NCBI GenBank assembly: GCA_030431635.1
Contig: JAUIIL010000002.1
Location: 248,001 to 312,000, forward strand
DNA from: Bacteriovoracia bacterium
Lineage (GTDB): Bacteria; Bdellovibrionota; Bacteriovoracia; Bacteriovoracales; Bacteriovoracaceae
Reading direction: 5' to 3'
Length of the DNA stretch: 64,000 nucleotides
In this document: positions 34,451 to 44,027 of the stretch, piece after piece
Position numbering within the stretch: the first letter of the stretch is position 1
How the letters are laid out: each line of letters opens with the position of its first letter
The notes under the pieces: generated by a model
Seen by the model: only the letters and a program-made list of their open reading frames with translations
Told to the model about the DNA's origin: nothing
The model's database searches: none
Program-made: the position numbers and the translations under genes

Positions 34451-35303
34451 AATGATTCTTCTTACTTTTTTTCTATTTCTTTCATGTTCAAGTATTAAAC
34501 CCAAAGTAACGAAGCCTGTAGAACTCAAGCCTGCCGATATAAAACTCCAGCCAGGAAGAGTAGCTTTTTCTCGTTTTTCTATCCCTGATGGATGGGAGGA
34601 AGCAAAGCTTATGTGTAAAGATAAAGTACTACCTTATACTGTTGAAGGGCAAAAGGGAGATGTCTATTTAAGTGAGTCTTATTTTTCTAATAAACAACCA
34701 TATAAGTGTTATTTGAAAATGGGGAAAAAGCAGAAGCTTGTTTTTAAAGTTCGTATTGCAAACTATTCTTACAAAGAAGAGAAACTACGGGTTAATCGCA
34801 AAAAAGTTGTTCTATCAAAAAAAGATTTGGCCAGAGTTATTAAAGAAAAAGAGGCATTAAAAAAAGTTTACGCTAAATCATCTCCAACACCCTATTTCAC
34901 AAAGCCTTTCATTGCCCCTTTGAACTCATATGTCACAAGCGACTTTGGAACAAGAAGAGTGTTCAATGGGATAAAAAAGGGCCAACATTTAGGAATTGAT
35001 TTTCGTGCTGCAGTGGGAGTTCCGTTGCCAAGTTCTAATAGGGGAAAGGTTGTCTTTGTTGGAGATCTTTTTTATACAGGAAACACAGTCATTATCGATC
35101 ACGGTCTTGATATTTTCATGGTTTATGCTCACATGTCTGAGACTCTAGTTAGCCAAGGAGATATCGTTGAGCAAGGTGATATTTTGGGTAAAGCTGGAAT
35201 GACAGGAAGAGTTAGTGGACCACATCTTCACTGGGGTGTTAAAGTTCATGGGAATAGAGTTTCTGGTTTTTCACTAATGGATGCCAGTAAAAAACACCTT
35301 TAG
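34437..35303 (+). CDS. M23-family peptidase lipoprotein
   Basis: A 288-residue lipoprotein with a type II signal peptide (LLTFFLFLSCSS; lipidated Cys about residue 17), a middle region of about 130 residues and a C-terminal LytM/M23 domain with complete zinc ligands: HLGIDFRA (HxxxD) and HLHWGV (HxH). It should cleave peptidoglycan peptide bridges from its membrane anchor. ATG 34437 is preferred over 34422 because GGA precedes it and the leader is compact. It overlaps xseA and lies three bases before the histidine-kinase-like gene. Confidence 0.9.
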   Translation: MYLNKMILLTFFLFLSCSSIKPKVTKPVELKPADIKLQPGRVAFSRFSIPDGWEEAKLMCKDKVLPYTVEGQKGDVYLSESYFSNKQPYKCYLKMGKKQKLVFKVRIANYSYKEEKLRVNRKKVVLSKKDLARVIKEKEALKKVYAKSSPTPYFTKPFIAPLNSYVTSDFGTRRVFNGIKKGQHLGIDFRAAVGVPLPSSNRGKVVFVGDLFYTGNTVIIDHGLDIFMVYAHMSETLVSQGDIVEQGDILGKAGMTGRVSGPHLHWGVKVHGNRVSGFSLMDASKKHL

Positions 35304-35306
35304 GGT

Positions 35307-37073
35307 ATGAGCACACACACAAATCAAATCATTTCAGATAAAAGCCAAATACAGGTTTTTATCGACATTAATCTCAAAGAGAGAAACGAAATTATTTATC
35401 AAAATCTTGTTGATGAGACGAAAGTTTTTTCGCAAAAATTTATTCTTGGGGCCGAAGACTTAAAAACAAATCTTGAAAAGCAACCACTCGTTAACGAGCC
35501 TTTTGTTATTGTTTCAGAAAATGATTTAAAATCTTTCTTGCGTTTTTCAAATGAAACAAAAATTTTTTATCTCGAAGAGCAAGAACTCTCATTCTTATCT
35601 GAGCCAGAAAACGAAAGAATAACAGAACATTTTGAAAAAATTGATATCCATGAAATTAAGCTTCTTCCTTTTAGACTAGAGAAGAAGTTTTTTGATTATT
35701 TTCACAAGGAAATCACTGAAATAAAAGAAAGAGCATTTAAAAGTTTAAAAAAAATAAAAAAACTTGAATCTCACCATCATAAGTATCTTCTTGATAAACT
35801 CTCTGTATTGAAAAACAAGACAATTGAAGTTCAGATAATAGAAGAGTTAAATCGATTTGAGGAGTTTAGTTTTCAGATTAAATCAAAAGACGAACTCAAG
35901 GTCGCCATTATCAATTTTTGGTTTGAATATTTTGGCGAGGAATTAAGTTTTATTCCAGTTGCTAATATTGAAGATCTTAAAAAAGCTAATTTTCTTTTAC
36001 CCATTGTCATTAATGAAGAAGTGGAAGAATTTATAAGTATTTCTAAATTTAACTTCTCCCTAGATAGCTCTTTTATTCTGGCCCATCTTTTTAGGGTTTA
36101 TGCTAATTTCTTTCTACGTCATAATCTTCTTAACCGTTTTGAAGATGAACATAAAATTTGGGAAGATGCTTTTTTCAAAATTAAAACTCCAATGGCTTTA
36201 TTCGATGAGCAAGGAGAGCTGATTCGACATAATAACAAGTTTATTAATTTGAGACTTATGGGAAAAGAATGTCTACAGTTGGAGAATAATCAAACGATAA
36301 ACATTTCGTCTGGTACATATAAGGTATTAAGAAAGAAAATTTTACTTAATGAATCAACAAATAATTTTTTTGTGTTTTTAACTGACTCTCGTTCAAGTGA
36401 GAAAAGAACATCAATGTCTTCTAATGAAGAACTTGGGATTGTGAGTTCATCGATTGCTCATGAATTAAACAACCCTCTAGCGGGTATTTTAGCAGCACTA
36501 AATGTATTTGAGCTTGAAGATGAACTTTCTGATGAAATCAAATTTCATCTTAATGAAATGAAGAAGGGGGCGCAGAGATGTCGAGACCTCATTCAAACCT
36601 TCCTTGGCTTTTCAAAAATTAAACCTGTTTCAAATTTAGATGAGAACCAAGATTTTCCTAAAAACTCTGTCATAAAATCTTTTGAACAAGCTTTTCATTT
36701 AATAAGATTCCGCTTGATTGAAAATAATTTAAAGTTAAACTTCAAGCAAAAAATGATCAAAAGATTTAACTATTCTTTTAATAGCTCAGTTCTTGCCATG
36801 GTTTTTTATCTTATCTTAGGAGAAATTATTACTTCTTTCTCCCACTTTCTTCTTGTTTCAGGAGAAGGGAGTAAAACCCTTAATGCAGAGTTTATAGAAT
36901 CACAAAACTATATTGAAATTAAGCTTTATAGTGAATTTGAATATAAAAATAAAATTTTGGAATCTAAATTAATTATGCATTTAATTCAATATTTAAACTT
37001 AGAAATTTCACTAGAAGAAACGATTAAAATATTTCCTTCTGCTTCTCGTATTTTAGTTAAAGATGTGATGTAG
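35307..37073 (+). CDS. Histidine-kinase-like protein with degenerate ATPase domain
   Basis: A 588-residue soluble protein: a long N-terminal region with coiled coil (about 130-180), a PAS-like segment (about 290-350; MALFDEQGELIRHNNKF), an intact dimerisation/H-box helix with phospho-acceptor His385 (SSIAHELNNPLAG), and a C-terminal part that aligns with the HATPase domain but lacks the N-box asparagine (VFYLILGEII), the DxG box and the GxGxG loop. Autophosphorylation is therefore unlikely; it could be a phosphotransfer protein, a partner of another kinase or a pseudokinase. No response regulator is adjacent. The end overlaps the convergent exonuclease gene by 17 bases. Confidence 0.8.
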   Translation: MSTHTNQIISDKSQIQVFIDINLKERNEIIYQNLVDETKVFSQKFILGAEDLKTNLEKQPLVNEPFVIVSENDLKSFLRFSNETKIFYLEEQELSFLSEPENERITEHFEKIDIHEIKLLPFRLEKKFFDYFHKEITEIKERAFKSLKKIKKLESHHHKYLLDKLSVLKNKTIEVQIIEELNRFEEFSFQIKSKDELKVAIINFWFEYFGEELSFIPVANIEDLKKANFLLPIVINEEVEEFISISKFNFSLDSSFILAHLFRVYANFFLRHNLLNRFEDEHKIWEDAFFKIKTPMALFDEQGELIRHNNKFINLRLMGKECLQLENNQTINISSGTYKVLRKKILLNESTNNFFVFLTDSRSSEKRTSMSSNEELGIVSSSIAHELNNPLAGILAALNVFELEDELSDEIKFHLNEMKKGAQRCRDLIQTFLGFSKIKPVSNLDENQDFPKNSVIKSFEQAFHLIRFRLIENNLKLNFKQKMIKRFNYSFNSSVLAMVFYLILGEIITSFSHFLLVSGEGSKTLNAEFIESQNYIEIKLYSEFEYKNKILESKLIMHLIQYLNLEISLEETIKIFPSASRILVKDVM

Positions 37074-38361
37074 GAAATTGAAACAAATTAGATTTTTTTA
37101 AAACAAATTCTTCTATTTTGGTTGTCTCCTCTTGGAGAGAGCTTTTAAAAGAAGACCTTTCAATAAATAAGTAATTATCGCTTGAGCTAATTCGAGACAC
37201 ATATGTTGAAAAAAATGGGATCAGAGGTTTAAGGATTTGATTTCTTTTTTTCCCTTTTGCGTTTTTTTCAAACCTCGTGATTTGGTTTTTGATATATTGT
37301 TGAAATTTTTTCTTATGACCAGGGAACTTAAAAATGAGCTGGTTTTTAGAACTGAGGTTTAAAAAAGAGTAGACTGTGAGTTGGTTTGCAATAAGATGAG
37401 GAGCTACAAGAAAATCTACTTTATTCAGAATATTCTTATCATAGTTGATGGAGTCTACTTCAAATTTTTTATGCAGATAATCTAAAACCTTCTCTCTATT
37501 TTCTTCAGGGAATTTATTAAAATGAGTATTTAGTTGAAGAAGAGCTTCAAAATAAGGGCCAACGAGTTTGATAGTAATGATTTTCCAATCAACAAAATTA
37601 AGCATTTCTTTTACATATTCGAGATCTTCGCTGACTTCCTCTAGAGGGAGTGTGCACAAAAGAGTTCCTTGTTCACCTTTAAAAGTCATCACAATAGGTG
37701 CTTTTGTTTTCTTCAGTAAATCAAGGATAAATTGATTCGAGTGAGTTCTATCAATGTGAATGCGGTCGAGTTCAAATTTATTGCGTGGATAATAAAGCTG
37801 GTTTATTTTTCTAATTTTTTTTTCAATAAAAATATCAAGGTATTTTAATAGCAGAATGGCCGTAGCTTTTGCATCCTCTATGGCCCTATGAGCTTTAACA
37901 TGTTCAATATTAAAGAGCTGGCTCATATAATTTAAGTTTGAATTCATAATTTCAGGAATGAGATACTTCGTCATAACGTTTGTACATAAAACTTTATTCT
38001 GAAGTTCTTTTTTTCCCAGTTTTTTTAAAATACCATTTAAAAAAGGAATATCAAACGAAGTGTTATGGGCCACTAGAATTCGATCACCAATGAAAGATAA
38101 AACCTCGTCAATGATTTCCTGAATAGTAGGACAATCCTTGATATCGTCCTGCTTAATTGAAGTTAGTTTTTGAATAAAATCAGGAATAGTCATCTCAGGG
38201 TTGATAAGAAAGTTTTTACTCTTAGTAATTTCTTTATTTTTAATTTGAACAAGACCAATTTCAATAATTTGATCAGACTTAGGGTTACCACCTGTCGTTT
38301 CTAAGTCGATAACACAAAATTCGAGGCTTTTAACTAGTTCTTCTGAATTAACTTCATCCAT
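37057..38361 (-). CDS. DEDDh 3'-5' exonuclease (DnaQ-like) with unknown C-terminal domain
   Basis: Residues 14-175 form a DnaQ-type exonuclease: DLET (Asp19, Glu21), HNTSFDIPFLN (Asp104) and HRAIEDAKA (His158, Asp163), the complete DEDDh set. The remaining 250 residues have no recognisable domain. Such stand-alone enzymes act as polymerase III epsilon-like proofreaders, or trim RNA or DNA. It is downstream of punA in a minus-strand cluster with deoA, so it could help degrade nucleic acid to nucleotides; that link is inference. AAAGG lies eight bases before the ATG. Confidence 0.88.
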   Translation of the reverse strand: MDEVNSEELVKSLEFCVIDLETTGGNPKSDQIIEIGLVQIKNKEITKSKNFLINPEMTIPDFIQKLTSIKQDDIKDCPTIQEIIDEVLSFIGDRILVAHNTSFDIPFLNGILKKLGKKELQNKVLCTNVMTKYLIPEIMNSNLNYMSQLFNIEHVKAHRAIEDAKATAILLLKYLDIFIEKKIRKINQLYYPRNKFELDRIHIDRTHSNQFILDLLKKTKAPIVMTFKGEQGTLLCTLPLEEVSEDLEYVKEMLNFVDWKIITIKLVGPYFEALLQLNTHFNKFPEENREKVLDYLHKKFEVDSINYDKNILNKVDFLVAPHLIANQLTVYSFLNLSSKNQLIFKFPGHKKKFQQYIKNQITRFEKNAKGKKRNQILKPLIPFFSTYVSRISSSDNYLFIERSSFKSSLQEETTKIEEFVLKKSNLFQFPTSHL

Positions 38362-38397
38362 TCGTAACCTTTTAGGAACATTCGCTCCAGATTTTAT

Positions 38398-39216
38398 CTA
38401 ACTTTGCAAAAGTGAAATTGTCTCAAGAAGTAGGTTTGAGAACTTATCTTTCACCTTGTTTGCTTCATCTTTAACATCTTCGTGCTTCAGCACTTCTAAT
38501 GATATACCAGAAGCGAGGTTGGTAATACAGGCAATTCCTGCAACTCTTAAACCGCAATGGTGTGCTGCTATCGCTTCAGGAACAGTACTCATTCCAACCA
38601 TGTCTGCTCCAAGAGTTTTAAACATTCGAACCTCTGCTGGAGTTTCATAACTAGGTCCTAAAACTGAGCAGTATATTCCAGTTTGAAAATTCAATCCAAT
38701 CTTTTTAAAAGCTGTTTCGAGTTGGTGAAGAAGCTCTTTGTTATAAACTTCACTCATATCTGGAAATCTTGGCCCGATTTCATCAATGTTTTTTCCAATA
38801 AGAGGATTTTTTCCTGTCATGTTAATATGATCTTTAATACAGATAAGATCACCAGGTTTATATTGTGAGTTAATCCCGCCCGAAGCGTTTGTTAAAATTA
38901 AGTTTTCAACACCTAGAAGTTTAAATGTTCTAACAGGCAAGACAACATCAGTAATATCATGCCCTTCGTACATGTGAAGACGCCCTTGTTGAACAATGAC
39001 AGAATGCCCATTAATTTTGCCCAAAATTATTTTTCCAGCGTGTCCGGTTACACTGGTTTGTTTAAAATGAGGGATATCTTCGTAACGAATTTCAATAGGC
39101 CCTTGGATATTTTGGGCAAAGTCACCTAGTCCTGAGCCAAGAACGATGGCCGTTTGAGGAGCATGGTTCATTTTTTTTCTTATATAATCTGCAGCTTCTT
39201 GAATTTGATTTAGCAT
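38398..39216 (-). CDS. punA: Purine nucleoside phosphorylase
   Basis: Trimeric-type PNP of 272 residues that converts inosine or guanosine and phosphate to base and ribose-1-phosphate. Motifs: VLGSGLGDFA phosphate loop, GRLHMYEGHD, NASGGIN and the purine-site segments YETPAEVRM (Glu) and ACITNLASGIS, whose Asn is typical of 6-oxopurine-specific enzymes. AAGG precedes the ATG. It starts eight bases after deoA, forming a salvage operon. Confidence 0.93.
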   Translation of the reverse strand: MLNQIQEAADYIRKKMNHAPQTAIVLGSGLGDFAQNIQGPIEIRYEDIPHFKQTSVTGHAGKIILGKINGHSVIVQQGRLHMYEGHDITDVVLPVRTFKLLGVENLILTNASGGINSQYKPGDLICIKDHINMTGKNPLIGKNIDEIGPRFPDMSEVYNKELLHQLETAFKKIGLNFQTGIYCSVLGPSYETPAEVRMFKTLGADMVGMSTVPEAIAAHHCGLRVAGIACITNLASGISLEVLKHEDVKDEANKVKDKFSNLLLETISLLQS

Positions 39217-39224
39217 AAATGGCC

Positions 39225-40544
39225 TTAAGTTAAAATTTCATAAATAAGATCTGGAGCATCTGTTTTTGTTTTACTTATCTTAATAATATCGTTTATGAAT
39301 TGATTTTTTATAGATTCAACAATGGATTCTTGTCCTTTATTAAAATAGACAGTCAGTAATGCTTCATCTTTTTTAACTTTATCTCCAATTTTTTTGTGAA
39401 AGTAGAACCCAACTCCATGATCAATTTCATTCTTCTTCATTTTTCTTCCACCACCTAAATCGTTTAAGAGATGACCGACATGTTCATTTTTAAATGACTT
39501 AACATAGCCAGCTTCTTTAGAAAGAATATCTATTTTTTGAGAAGCTAACTTCATTAAAGAATAATCTCCAATAACTTTTTCATTTCCGTCTTGATTGATA
39601 ATTAGTTTTCTAAAAACCTCTAGCGCTTTTCCGTTTTTAAGAACTTCTTTTGCTTTCGTGATTCCTTTAGCTGGAGTTGATGCTTTTCCTGCAAGGTGAA
39701 TCATGTGACCAGCAAGCTCAACAGAGAGTTTTTGAAGATCCTTTGGGCCTCTTCCTTTAAGAGTTTCAATTGACTCGATAATCTCTAAAGTATTTCCAAC
39801 TGCGAACCCAAGAGGTTGGTTCATATCAGTAATAAGCGCAGTCATCTTTCTATTAAATCTTTTTGCTGTTTGAAGAAGAGACTTGGCGACTAGTCTTGCT
39901 TCTTTTTTTGTCTTCATAAAAGCTCCGCTTCCAACTTTAACATCCATGACGATACCTGCGGCACCTTCTGCGAGTTTCTTACTCATAATTGAAGCTGTAA
40001 TAAGTGGGATTGAATCAATCGTTGCTGTAACATCTCTTAAAGCGTAGAGCTGTTTATCTGCCGGAGCTATTTGTTCAGTTTGGCCAATCAAAGCAAGTCC
40101 AAATTGTTTAACATGGTTTTGAAATTTCTCTAATGAAATATCTGTTCTAAAACCTGGGATTGATTCAATTTTATCTACGGTTCCACCAGTGAACCCGAGA
40201 CTTCTTCCTGCCATCATAGGCACTTTAACTCCAGCAGCAGTTGCGATTGGAGCAAGAATAAAAGAAGCTTTATCTCCAATTCCTCCTAAAGAATGTTTAT
40301 CGATAACGCTTTCATCGTTGAAATCAAGAACATGGCCAGAAAAAGTCATGAGGTCCGTCAATGCAGCTGTTTCTGATTGACTCATTCCTCGTATAAAGCA
40401 GCACATGAGTAAAGCTGACATTTGATAGTCAGGTATTTCCTTAGTCAAAAAACCGTTTAAAAAATACTTAATTTCTTCAGGCGAGAGCTCGATGCCTCTC
40501 TTTTTTTTGTCAATAATTTCATAAGGAAAAAAACGATCGCCCAT
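39225..40544 (-). CDS. deoA: Thymidine/pyrimidine-nucleoside phosphorylase
   Basis: A 439-residue enzyme that phosphorolyses thymidine, and possibly uridine, to the base and (deoxy)ribose-1-phosphate. The family signature is clear: DKHSLGGIGDKASFILAPI and MMAGRSLGFTGGTVDK in the phosphate site, with KVGSGAFM further on and the C-terminal RKMKKNEIDHGVGF region. It is first in the minus-strand operon with punA. With the NupC transporter gene nearby, it points to uptake and breakdown of nucleosides. Confidence 0.94.
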   Translation of the reverse strand: MGDRFFPYEIIDKKKRGIELSPEEIKYFLNGFLTKEIPDYQMSALLMCCFIRGMSQSETAALTDLMTFSGHVLDFNDESVIDKHSLGGIGDKASFILAPIATAAGVKVPMMAGRSLGFTGGTVDKIESIPGFRTDISLEKFQNHVKQFGLALIGQTEQIAPADKQLYALRDVTATIDSIPLITASIMSKKLAEGAAGIVMDVKVGSGAFMKTKKEARLVAKSLLQTAKRFNRKMTALITDMNQPLGFAVGNTLEIIESIETLKGRGPKDLQKLSVELAGHMIHLAGKASTPAKGITKAKEVLKNGKALEVFRKLIINQDGNEKVIGDYSLMKLASQKIDILSKEAGYVKSFKNEHVGHLLNDLGGGRKMKKNEIDHGVGFYFHKKIGDKVKKDEALLTVYFNKGQESIVESIKNQFINDIIKISKTKTDAPDLIYEILT

Positions 40545-40639
40545 AATGCCTAAATACGTTGTCTTATTTGTCTGTTAAAATTAAACTAATAATATAGGTG
40601 AAAGCATTCTGTTTATAAACTGAATAATTAGGACGCGCA

Positions 40640-41065
40640 ATGTTAAGAAATTTAATGTGTTTATTAATGACCATAATTTTCATTTCCTACTCTAGTGCAC
40701 AGGCCCAAGAGCAGGAAAAGGGGGGCATTGTTGATGACACAAAGAAAGATCTGATTGTCATTACTGGATGTGGGCTTGGAGGAGCGATTTTAGGGTTATC
40801 AACGTTATCATTTGTTGATGAACCAGAAGATCATTATAAGAACATTATCGTTGGTGGTGCGATTGGAGTCATCGCTGGAGTTATTGTTGTTGCTTCACTT
40901 CAGGCCAACAGAACTGGAAACTATATTGAACAAGATGTGACTTCAATAAGAAGTCTATCTCCTCAATTTGACACAACGGGGCGAAAAATTTGGCATCAAT
41001 CAAGCGTGGCAGAAAACTCAGTCTCTCATAAAAATCAATTCTTTTCGATGAACTATTCATTTTAA
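40640..41065 (+). CDS. Small exported glycine-zipper-like membrane protein
   Basis: A 141-residue protein with a signal peptide (cleavage near SSAQAQ) and two hydrophobic, glycine-rich segments: about 38-62 (VITGCGLGGAILGLSTLSF) and 70-95 (IIVGGAIGVIAGVIVVASL). The pattern is like glycine-zipper proteins that insert into membranes. Function unknown. It sits between the nucleoside phosphorylases and the nucleoside transporter but shows no link to either. Confidence 0.65.
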   Translation: MLRNLMCLLMTIIFISYSSAQAQEQEKGGIVDDTKKDLIVITGCGLGGAILGLSTLSFVDEPEDHYKNIIVGGAIGVIAGVIVVASLQANRTGNYIEQDVTSIRSLSPQFDTTGRKIWHQSSVAENSVSHKNQFFSMNYSF

Positions 41066-41157
41066 CCGAATCTATCGATCTTGCTTGCCTTTAGGTTAAG
41101 AAAAAGTTAATCCAATCTCATTGGTTGTTTCATCTCGTTGGAATTTAAGGGGAAATA

Positions 41158-42372
41158 ATGGAAAGGCTCGTTTCTGCTTTTGGATTACTTTGTATGATCT
41201 TTATCGCTTATTTATTAAGCGACAAGAAAAAAGAAGTTCAATGGAAGATGGTTCTAATGGGAGTTGGGCTTCAAATTATTTTTGCTCTTCTTATTCTCAA
41301 AACTCAAACAGGAAAAGAAGTTTTTGTTTTGGCCAAAATTGCCTTTGAAAAAGTTTTAGGATTCTCTGCTGAGGGTGGGGCTTTTATTTTTGGACAAATG
41401 GCCGATATTACGAAAATGGGATTTGTTTTTGCAACAATGGTCTTACCTACAATTATCTTTACGAGTTCTTTGATGAGTGTTCTTTATCACGTAGGAGTGA
41501 TGCAAAAATTAGTTAAATATACAGCTGTTGTTATGCAAAAAACTCTTGGAACTTCAGGATCTGAATCACTGGCTTCAGCTGCTAATATATTCGCTGGGCA
41601 AACAGAAGCTCCACTTGTTGTTGGCCCCTATGTAAAAACAATGACAAGATCAGAAATTATGTCTCTTATGACTGGGGGAATGGCCACTGTCGCTGGTGGG
41701 GTTTTGGCCGCTTATGTTGGAATGGGAATTGATGCTGGTCACTTGTTAGCAGCATCTGTTATGTCAGCTCCAGCAGCTCTTGTTTGTGCAAAAATTATGG
41801 TTCCTGAAACCCAAAAGTCTGAGACCGCTGGTTCAGTGAACGTGAGTTTTGAGAAGACCACTTATAATCTTGTCGATGCTGCTGCTCATGGGGCGGGGGA
41901 AGGACTCAAGCTTGCTTTGAACGTGGCGGGAATGCTTTTGGCCTTCATTGCCTTAATTGCTTTATTAAATGGTCTTCTCTCTTGGGTAGGAGGCTGGTTT
42001 GGTTTTCCTCAGCTAAGCTTTGAAATGATCACAGGCTATTTATTTGCTCCTTTCTCTTTTCTTATGGGAGTTCCTTGGGAGGACTGTGTTCAAGTAGGTT
42101 CTCTATTGGGAAAAAAAATGGTCATCAACGAGTTCGTTGCCTATCTTGATCTAAAAACTATGACAACGGAGATATCTGCTCGCTCAAAAGTTATTGCGAC
42201 TTATGCTCTTTGTGGCTTTGCTAATTTTAGTTCCATAGCAATTCAGTTAGGTGGAATAGGGACCCTCGCTCCAACGAGGCGACAGGATTTAGCGAGTTTA
42301 GGGATAAAGTCGATGGTAGCGGGGACACTTGCTTGTTTTATGACTGCATGTATTGCAGGGCTTCTGATCTAG
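41158..42372 (+). CDS. nupC: NupC-type concentrative nucleoside transporter
   Basis: A 404-residue inner-membrane symporter that brings nucleosides into the cell with H+ or Na+. Family hallmarks are GQTEAPLVVGPYVKTMTRSE, MATVAGGVLAAYVG, GEGLKLALNVAGMLLAF and the C-terminal LCGFANFSSIAIQLGGIGTLAP. AAGGGGA precedes the ATG. Diverging deoA and punA genes supply the cytoplasmic enzymes, so imported nucleosides can be broken down at once; in a predator the source would be prey nucleic acid (inference). Confidence 0.94.
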   Translation: MERLVSAFGLLCMIFIAYLLSDKKKEVQWKMVLMGVGLQIIFALLILKTQTGKEVFVLAKIAFEKVLGFSAEGGAFIFGQMADITKMGFVFATMVLPTIIFTSSLMSVLYHVGVMQKLVKYTAVVMQKTLGTSGSESLASAANIFAGQTEAPLVVGPYVKTMTRSEIMSLMTGGMATVAGGVLAAYVGMGIDAGHLLAASVMSAPAALVCAKIMVPETQKSETAGSVNVSFEKTTYNLVDAAAHGAGEGLKLALNVAGMLLAFIALIALLNGLLSWVGGWFGFPQLSFEMITGYLFAPFSFLMGVPWEDCVQVGSLLGKKMVINEFVAYLDLKTMTTEISARSKVIATYALCGFANFSSIAIQLGGIGTLAPTRRQDLASLGIKSMVAGTLACFMTACIAGLLI

Positions 42373-42449
42373 GTCGATTAAGGCTATACTAGAGTTAAGT
42401 TAAAAATTTATAGAATTTAAATATATTATATTTCAAGGATTAACATTCA

Positions 42450-44027
42450 ATGGCCAAAGAGCTCATCATCAACCGGACTCATAATGAGAGTCGGGTGGCA
42501 CTCGTTGAAAACGGGGAAGTTCTAGATTTCCTCGTTGATAGAGGAAGTCTCACTGACGAAACCAAACCTAGCGTGGGAAACATTTACTTAGGCAAAGTTC
42601 TAAGAGTCTTACCCGGAATGCAGTCAGCTTTTGTTGATATTGGATATCAGAAAGCGGCTTTTCTCTATGTTCATGATGCCTACATTCCTACCCTTGAAGA
42701 ACAAAGGGAATTAGCGGCCAGGGCCCAAGAAAAAAGAGAGCAAGAAGAGAAGTTTGGAGAAATGATTCCAGATGAAATGAGTACATTGGCAGAAGCTGTT
42801 GATATGCGTTTTAGACCTGATGTTAAAATAGAAGAGGTTGTAAAAGAGGGCGATGTTATTGTTGTTCAAGTTGCAAAAGAGCCTATTTCAACCAAAGGTC
42901 CCCGTGTAACAACTCATATTACTTTGGCCGGTCGGTATGTTGTTTATATGCCAGTGATTGAGCATACAGGTGTTTCAAGAAGAATTGAAAACGAAGAGGA
43001 AAGAGAGAGATTAAGAGAGGTACTTGACTCTATTAGACCAGAGGGAGTTGGAATTATTGCCAGGACTGTTGCTGAGGGGCAGTCTTACAAAGTTCTTAAA
43101 TCTGACTACAACATGCTGGTCAAGATATGGAAAGATGTTCAAAAAGCTCAGCAAAATAAAATGCAACCCCCTGTTCTTTTGCATAAAGATCTCTCTTTTA
43201 TCCAAAAATCACTTCGAGATATTACAGATGAAGATGTGGACGCTATTATTGTTGATGATAAAAGTTCATTAAAACAAGTCGAGAAGTTTGTTTCGAAATT
43301 TATTCCAAGTTTTAAAGGGAAAGTTAAACTGTGGGAAGATGATACCCCTGTTTTTGAAAAGATGGGAATTGATATTGAGATGGAGCGTGCTCTTAGTAAT
43401 CAAGTTTATCTCAAGTCCGGAGGACATCTTACAATTGATCAAACAGAGGCTTTGGTTTCGATTGATGTTAACACAGGTAAATTTGTAGGAAAGAAAACTC
43501 TTGAAGATACGATTCTTAAAACAAACCTGGAAGCAGTAAAAGAAATTACTTATCAGTTAAGAATTAGAAACTGTGGTGGAATTATTATTATTGATTTCAT
43601 TGATATGGAAAAATTAGAAAACAGGGAAATGGTTTTTGAAGCCTTACTTGAGGCGCTTAAAAAAGATCGGGCCAAAACCAACGTTCTTCCCATATCAGGT
43701 CTAGGTCTTGTTGAGATGACTCGTAAAAGGACGAGAGATACTTTAACTCGGATTATGTGTGAGCCTTGTCCTTATTGTGAAGGAATTGGTCGAGTAAAGT
43801 CCGTGACCTCTGTTTGCTATGAATTACTAAGAGAGCTGTATAAAGTTTTAAAAAAATCTAGCGCTAATAAAATCTCTGTTTTTGCTCATCCAGAGGTGAG
43901 TGCGAGATTGACTGCAGATTTGGGGATCATAGAAACGATTGAAGAAGTATATGATAAAGATGTCACTATTCGAGCTGATAATAACTATCATATAGAGCAA
44001 TACGAAATTTACTCACACGATTTATAA
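42450..44027 (+). CDS. rng: Ribonuclease G
   Basis: A 525-residue endoribonuclease of the RNase E/G family, acting in 16S rRNA 5' maturation and mRNA decay. An N-terminal S1 domain (about 35-150) has GNIYLGKVLRVLPGMQSAFVD. The catalytic metal-site aspartates lie in VSIDVNTGKFVGKK and IIIDFIDME, and the zinc-link CEPCPYC follows. There is no RNase E-like C-terminal scaffold. Its end overlaps the convergent phosphopantetheinyl transferase gene by six bases. Confidence 0.94.
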   Translation: MAKELIINRTHNESRVALVENGEVLDFLVDRGSLTDETKPSVGNIYLGKVLRVLPGMQSAFVDIGYQKAAFLYVHDAYIPTLEEQRELAARAQEKREQEEKFGEMIPDEMSTLAEAVDMRFRPDVKIEEVVKEGDVIVVQVAKEPISTKGPRVTTHITLAGRYVVYMPVIEHTGVSRRIENEEERERLREVLDSIRPEGVGIIARTVAEGQSYKVLKSDYNMLVKIWKDVQKAQQNKMQPPVLLHKDLSFIQKSLRDITDEDVDAIIVDDKSSLKQVEKFVSKFIPSFKGKVKLWEDDTPVFEKMGIDIEMERALSNQVYLKSGGHLTIDQTEALVSIDVNTGKFVGKKTLEDTILKTNLEAVKEITYQLRIRNCGGIIIIDFIDMEKLENREMVFEALLEALKKDRAKTNVLPISGLGLVEMTRKRTRDTLTRIMCEPCPYCEGIGRVKSVTSVCYELLRELYKVLKKSSANKISVFAHPEVSARLTADLGIIETIEEVYDKDVTIRADNNYHIEQYEIYSHDL

